In this document: in pieces, positions 61,455 through 64,000 of the stretch
Position numbering within the stretch: position 1 is the first letter of the stretch
How the letters are laid out: the number at the start of each line of letters is the position of its first letter
Assembly (NCBI GenBank): GCA_030537455.1
Contig: JAUNMR010000005.1
Span: forward strand, 91,183 to 155,182
DNA: 64,000 bases
DNA from: Planctomycetia bacterium
Lineage (GTDB): Bacteria > Planctomycetota > Planctomycetia > Pirellulales > Thermoguttaceae
Direction: 5' to 3'
The notes under the pieces: generated by a model
What the model was told of the DNA's origin: nothing
Database searches by the model: none
What the model saw: only the letters and a program-made list of their open reading frames with translations
Made by a program: the position numbers and the translations under genes

Positions 61455-62771
61455 TCAGACTTCCCAGCCTTTTCTAGCGTCTTGCTTGAGTAGTTTCGCG
61501 GCTTCGGGACAGTTGACGACAGCCATGTTTTCGGCGTCGTATTCAAGCGTCTTGCCACAGCGGTAAGCGACCGGACCGAGGAGGATGGTTTCGGCAACGC
61601 GACCGGAATAGTCGAAGTTGCAGGTGGTCGGCGTACCGGTTTTAATCGCTTCGAACCATTCTTTGTGGTGACCGATCGAGGCGGGAATGGTCTGCTCGGG
61701 TCGTTGGATTTCCGAGGGCTTGCCGTCGACGTAAAGCTGGTGTTCGGAGTAGTTGGAGTAGATCGCGCCTTTATCGCCAATGAAGAGTACGCCGTTGCCG
61801 TTTTCAATGCCGTAATCTTTGAGGGATTCCGGACGCGCGACGCCGTCGCTCCAGGTGACGACAAGATTGTCGACCGCGTTTTTAACACCGGAGAATTCAT
61901 ATTCGACGTGTAGGTCGCGCGCGGCATAGTCTTCGTCAGCGGGCTTGGGGGCGCTCGCGGAGATCTTTTTCGGGTACTGCAGATCGAGCGCCCAGAAGGG
62001 CAGATCCATGAAGTGACAGCCCATATCGCCCATGCCGCCGTTGCCGAAGTCCCAGAAGGAACGCCAGTTACCGCCGAGGTAACATTGCTGGAACTTTCTT
62101 TCCGGCGCCGGTCCGAGCCACAGATCCCAGTTCAGCGTTGCGGGAACTTGTTGGCTATCGTCATTTGTGCGAGGACTGCCGCCCCAGACGACGCCACACC
62201 AGACGTCAATGCGTTGGATCGTGCCAATGACGCCGGAGCGCACCAGTTCCACGACGCGACGATAGTTGTCGCCGGCGTGAATTTGCGTGCCCATTTGAGT
62301 GACGAGTTTCTTCTCACGCGCCATTTTCTGCATGAGGCGGATCTGATAGACGTCGTGTGCCAGAGGCTTTTCCACGTAAGCGTGGTATCCGCGCTTCATG
62401 GCTTCGATAGCGGCGATGGCGTGGGTGTGGTCGGGCGTGGTGATGAGAACCGCGTCGATCTTATCGCCGAGCGTGTCGTACATTTCGCGGAAGTCGACAA
62501 ATCGTTTGGCGTCGGGCATTTCTTCGCCGAACTTATCCAGATATGCGGAGTCGACGTCACAGATCGCGACGCGGTTTTCATCGGCGCAAGAGGAGCGATG
62601 GTACGCGCCCTGCATGCCGGCTAGACCGACGTGCGCGAGGTTGACCTTGGAATTGGCGTTGAGTTCACGCGCAAGACCGGGCGCGGGAAATTTCACGCTG
62701 GCGGTCAAACCCAGACCAACGGTCGAGACTGCGGCGCGTTGCATAAAGGAACGACGAGAAAGGGACGACAT
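61455..62771 (-). CDS. Gfo/Idh/MocA family oxidoreductase with Tat signal, second copy
   Basis: 438 residues from the ATG at 62771, which has GGAGG five bases upstream. The leader MSSLSRRSFMQRAAVSTVG carries the twin Arg. The Rossmann domain reads VNLAHVGLAGMQGAYH, VLITTPDHTHAIAAIEAM and HAYVEKPLAHD (EKP intact). The catalytic-domain segment is FWDFGNGGMGDMGCHFMD. It is distinct from the copy at 44-46 kb (low identity, different leader), so it is a separate subfamily. A periplasmic sugar oxidoreductase role is inferred. Confidence 0.88.
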   Translation of the reverse strand: MSSLSRRSFMQRAAVSTVGLGLTASVKFPAPGLARELNANSKVNLAHVGLAGMQGAYHRSSCADENRVAICDVDSAYLDKFGEEMPDAKRFVDFREMYDTLGDKIDAVLITTPDHTHAIAAIEAMKRGYHAYVEKPLAHDVYQIRLMQKMAREKKLVTQMGTQIHAGDNYRRVVELVRSGVIGTIQRIDVWCGVVWGGSPRTNDDSQQVPATLNWDLWLGPAPERKFQQCYLGGNWRSFWDFGNGGMGDMGCHFMDLPFWALDLQYPKKISASAPKPADEDYAARDLHVEYEFSGVKNAVDNLVVTWSDGVARPESLKDYGIENGNGVLFIGDKGAIYSNYSEHQLYVDGKPSEIQRPEQTIPASIGHHKEWFEAIKTGTPTTCNFDYSGRVAETILLGPVAYRCGKTLEYDAENMAVVNCPEAAKLLKQDARKGWEV

Positions 62772-62937
62772 ATTAACCTCCGGATTCACACGTATAAACG
62801 CGTGTATGATAAAGTTATAAGAGCGAGGCGTCGCGCCGTATTGGAGTTACAGAGCGACGCCAGAGGAATCTTGGCATTGGAGCGCTTTTAAATCACGCGG
62901 TTTTATGATTTACGCGCAATCACGCAAGACGTTATGA

Positions 62938-63489
62938 TTAGTAGTTTTCAGCGGTGATTTCGAAATAGCTTTGCGGATGATTGCAGGTAGGGCAGACGTC
63001 TGGCGCGTTTGTGCCAACGACGATGTGACCGCAATTACGGCATTCCCAAACTTTGACTTCACTACGAGCGAAGACCTCTTGGACCTGAACGTTACGCAGT
63101 AGCGCGCGATAACGTTCTTCGTGACGTTTCTCAATGGCGGCGACCAGGCGGAATTTCTTGGCCAGTTCCGGGAAGCCTTCTTCTTCCGCGGTCTTGGCGA
63201 AGCCTTCGTACATATCGGTCCATTCGTAGTTTTCACCGTCAGCGGCGGCGGCGAGATTTTCGGCAGTATCGCCAATGCCGTTGAGTTCTTTGAACCACAT
63301 TTTGGCGTGTTCTTTTTCGTTGTCGGCGGTCTTCAGAAAGATGGCGGCGATTTGTTCAAAGCCGTCCTTCTTGGCGCGCGAGGCAAAGTACGTGTATTTA
63401 TTGCGCGCTTGCGATTCACCGGCGAAAGCCGCTTCGAGATTCTTTTCGGTTTGTGTGCCGACGTAGGGATTCTTCTTCTCAGCTGTCAT
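62938..63489 (-). CDS. rbr: Rubrerythrin
   Basis: 183 residues. The ferritin-like diiron domain shows [20 protein letters not shown] and [14 protein letters not shown], then [11 protein letters not shown]. The C-terminal rubredoxin domain has CRNCG and CPTC for the mononuclear iron. It reduces hydrogen peroxide in the cytoplasm, a typical oxidative-stress enzyme of anaerobes. An AAGGAGACG ribosome site precedes the ATG. It is a single gene. Confidence 0.96.
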   Translation of the reverse strand: MTAEKKNPYVGTQTEKNLEAAFAGESQARNKYTYFASRAKKDGFEQIAAIFLKTADNEKEHAKMWFKELNGIGDTAENLAAAADGENYEWTDMYEGFAKTAEEEGFPELAKKFRLVAAIEKRHEERYRALLRNVQVQEVFARSEVKVWECRNCGHIVVGTNAPDVCPTCNHPQSYFEITAENY

Positions 63490-63678
63490 TGACGTCTCCT
63501 TGGGATGACGATTTAAGTCTAGCGTATAACGCGTTTGTTTGTACGTTTAATCTTGCGCAGGTCACGCGCGCTTTGAGTCGTTATGGCGAGGTAAACGCTT
63601 ATGAGCACGACGCTATAAAGGATTATAAAGGCTCAAAGACGTTTATGCAAGTCGTGGCGATCGTCGCGTCGCACGAGT

Positions 63679-64000
63679 TTAAAATTTCTTATTGAATCCG
63701 GCGATAACGTAGTATCCGGCATACTCTTTCGCCAATTCCACGTTGTATTGTGCGTAGAGGTCGAGCGTATCGCGTAACGCTGCGGCGACGCCCCCTCCGA
63801 GGTCAATTTTATCGCGCGCCATGCGGTGTGCGCCGTATCGGTATGCGATCGGACAGGGCGAGGAGTCGCCTAGGACGTAGATTTCACGCTTTCCGAATTC
63901 ATGCGACCACGTCGCCAGAAGATAGGGCTTGACGGTCGCGAGCGTCATGTCGGTTTCCCAACTGAAGCGACTGCCGACTTTTAGACGATACGAGGCGTCG
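63679..64000 (-). CDS. C-terminal part of an autotransporter-type outer-membrane beta-barrel, 5' end beyond window
   Basis: The frame stays open from the stop at 63679 to the right edge (about 106 residues), so an internal ATG at 63948 is not the start. The segment reads SYRLKVGSRFSWETD, VKPYLLATWSHEFGKREIY and VELAKEYAGYYVIAGFNKKF, the strand pattern and terminal Phe of autotransporter beta-domains. The passenger is not in the window. It shows that the organism has a Gram-negative-type outer membrane. Confidence 0.7.
   Translation of the reverse strand, partial: DASYRLKVGSRFSWETDMTLATVKPYLLATWSHEFGKREIYVLGDSSPCPIAYRYGAHRMARDKIDLGGGVAAALRDTLDLYAQYNVELAKEYAGYYVIAGFNKKF

Noticed and set aside
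1..64000. CRISPR array, rRNA, tRNA or intact insertion sequence
   Set aside because: Scanning showed no regularly spaced repeats, no rRNA or tRNA signatures and no complete transposase.

Overview
The window looks like a chromosome segment of a Planctomycetota bacterium, plausibly a Pirellulales/Thermoguttaceae-like anaerobe. This is an inference from gene content, not from a marker phylogeny. The clues are two Gfo/Idh/MocA oxidoreductases with twin-arginine leaders, long Pro/Ala/Gln-rich lipoproteins, a PD40-propeller/c-heme protein, scattered housekeeping operons, and rubrerythrin plus a NifU-type scaffold. Coding sequence is moderately GC-rich and dense on both strands. I found no rRNA, tRNA, CRISPR array or intact insertion sequence.

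Layout. 1-7366 (minus): an edge-truncated sn-glycerol-1-phosphate dehydrogenase, a large lipoprotein, thpR and proB. These are interrupted by a gene-free, AT-rich stretch (about 4.5-5.3 kb) holding a promoter, repeated ~20-nt elements and terminators, which is a good candidate for a small-RNA locus. 7.7-15.7 kb (plus): hisA, then a lipid or polyketide-like group of ketoacyl-ACP synthase, stand-alone ACP, leuA and a 1172-residue FAAL-ACP-alpha-oxoamine synthase protein. 16-29.6 kb: a cytochrome-bd-like/cytochrome c fusion, lipoproteins, glgX, a DUF6057-like membrane protein paired with a c-heme PD40 protein, and small secreted proteins. 30-36.3 kb (minus): argB-argD-argF-pheT, preceded by rpsR. 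36.6-46 kb: a GAF protein, a PQQ-type propeller with an acidic tail, a DnaA carrying three AT-hook motifs, sppA and an oxidoreductase. 46-53.9 kb: rpmB, a secreted glycosidase-like protein, a CaCA antiporter, malQ and two tandem YfcE-type phosphoesterases. 53.9-55.4 kb: a decaying island with a broken phage-like zincin gene. 55.5-64 kb: a dhaK-dhaL-lsrF operon, tyrS, nifU, a second oxidoreductase, rubrerythrin and an edge-truncated autotransporter barrel.

How the genes work together. The FAAL could load a free fatty acid onto the fused ACP. The oxoamine synthase could then condense the acyl-ACP with an amino acid to an alpha-oxoamine, the first step of sphingolipid-like lipids and of some natural products; the ketoacyl synthase and free ACP could supply or extend the acyl chain. 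DhaK, DhaL and LsrF converge on dihydroxyacetone phosphate. GlgX and MalQ belong to alpha-glucan turnover. The arg genes give part of arginine synthesis. The best promoters of rpsR, rpmB and perhaps nifU share a C-tract joined to a TTGT -35 element, which suggests a common promoter class.
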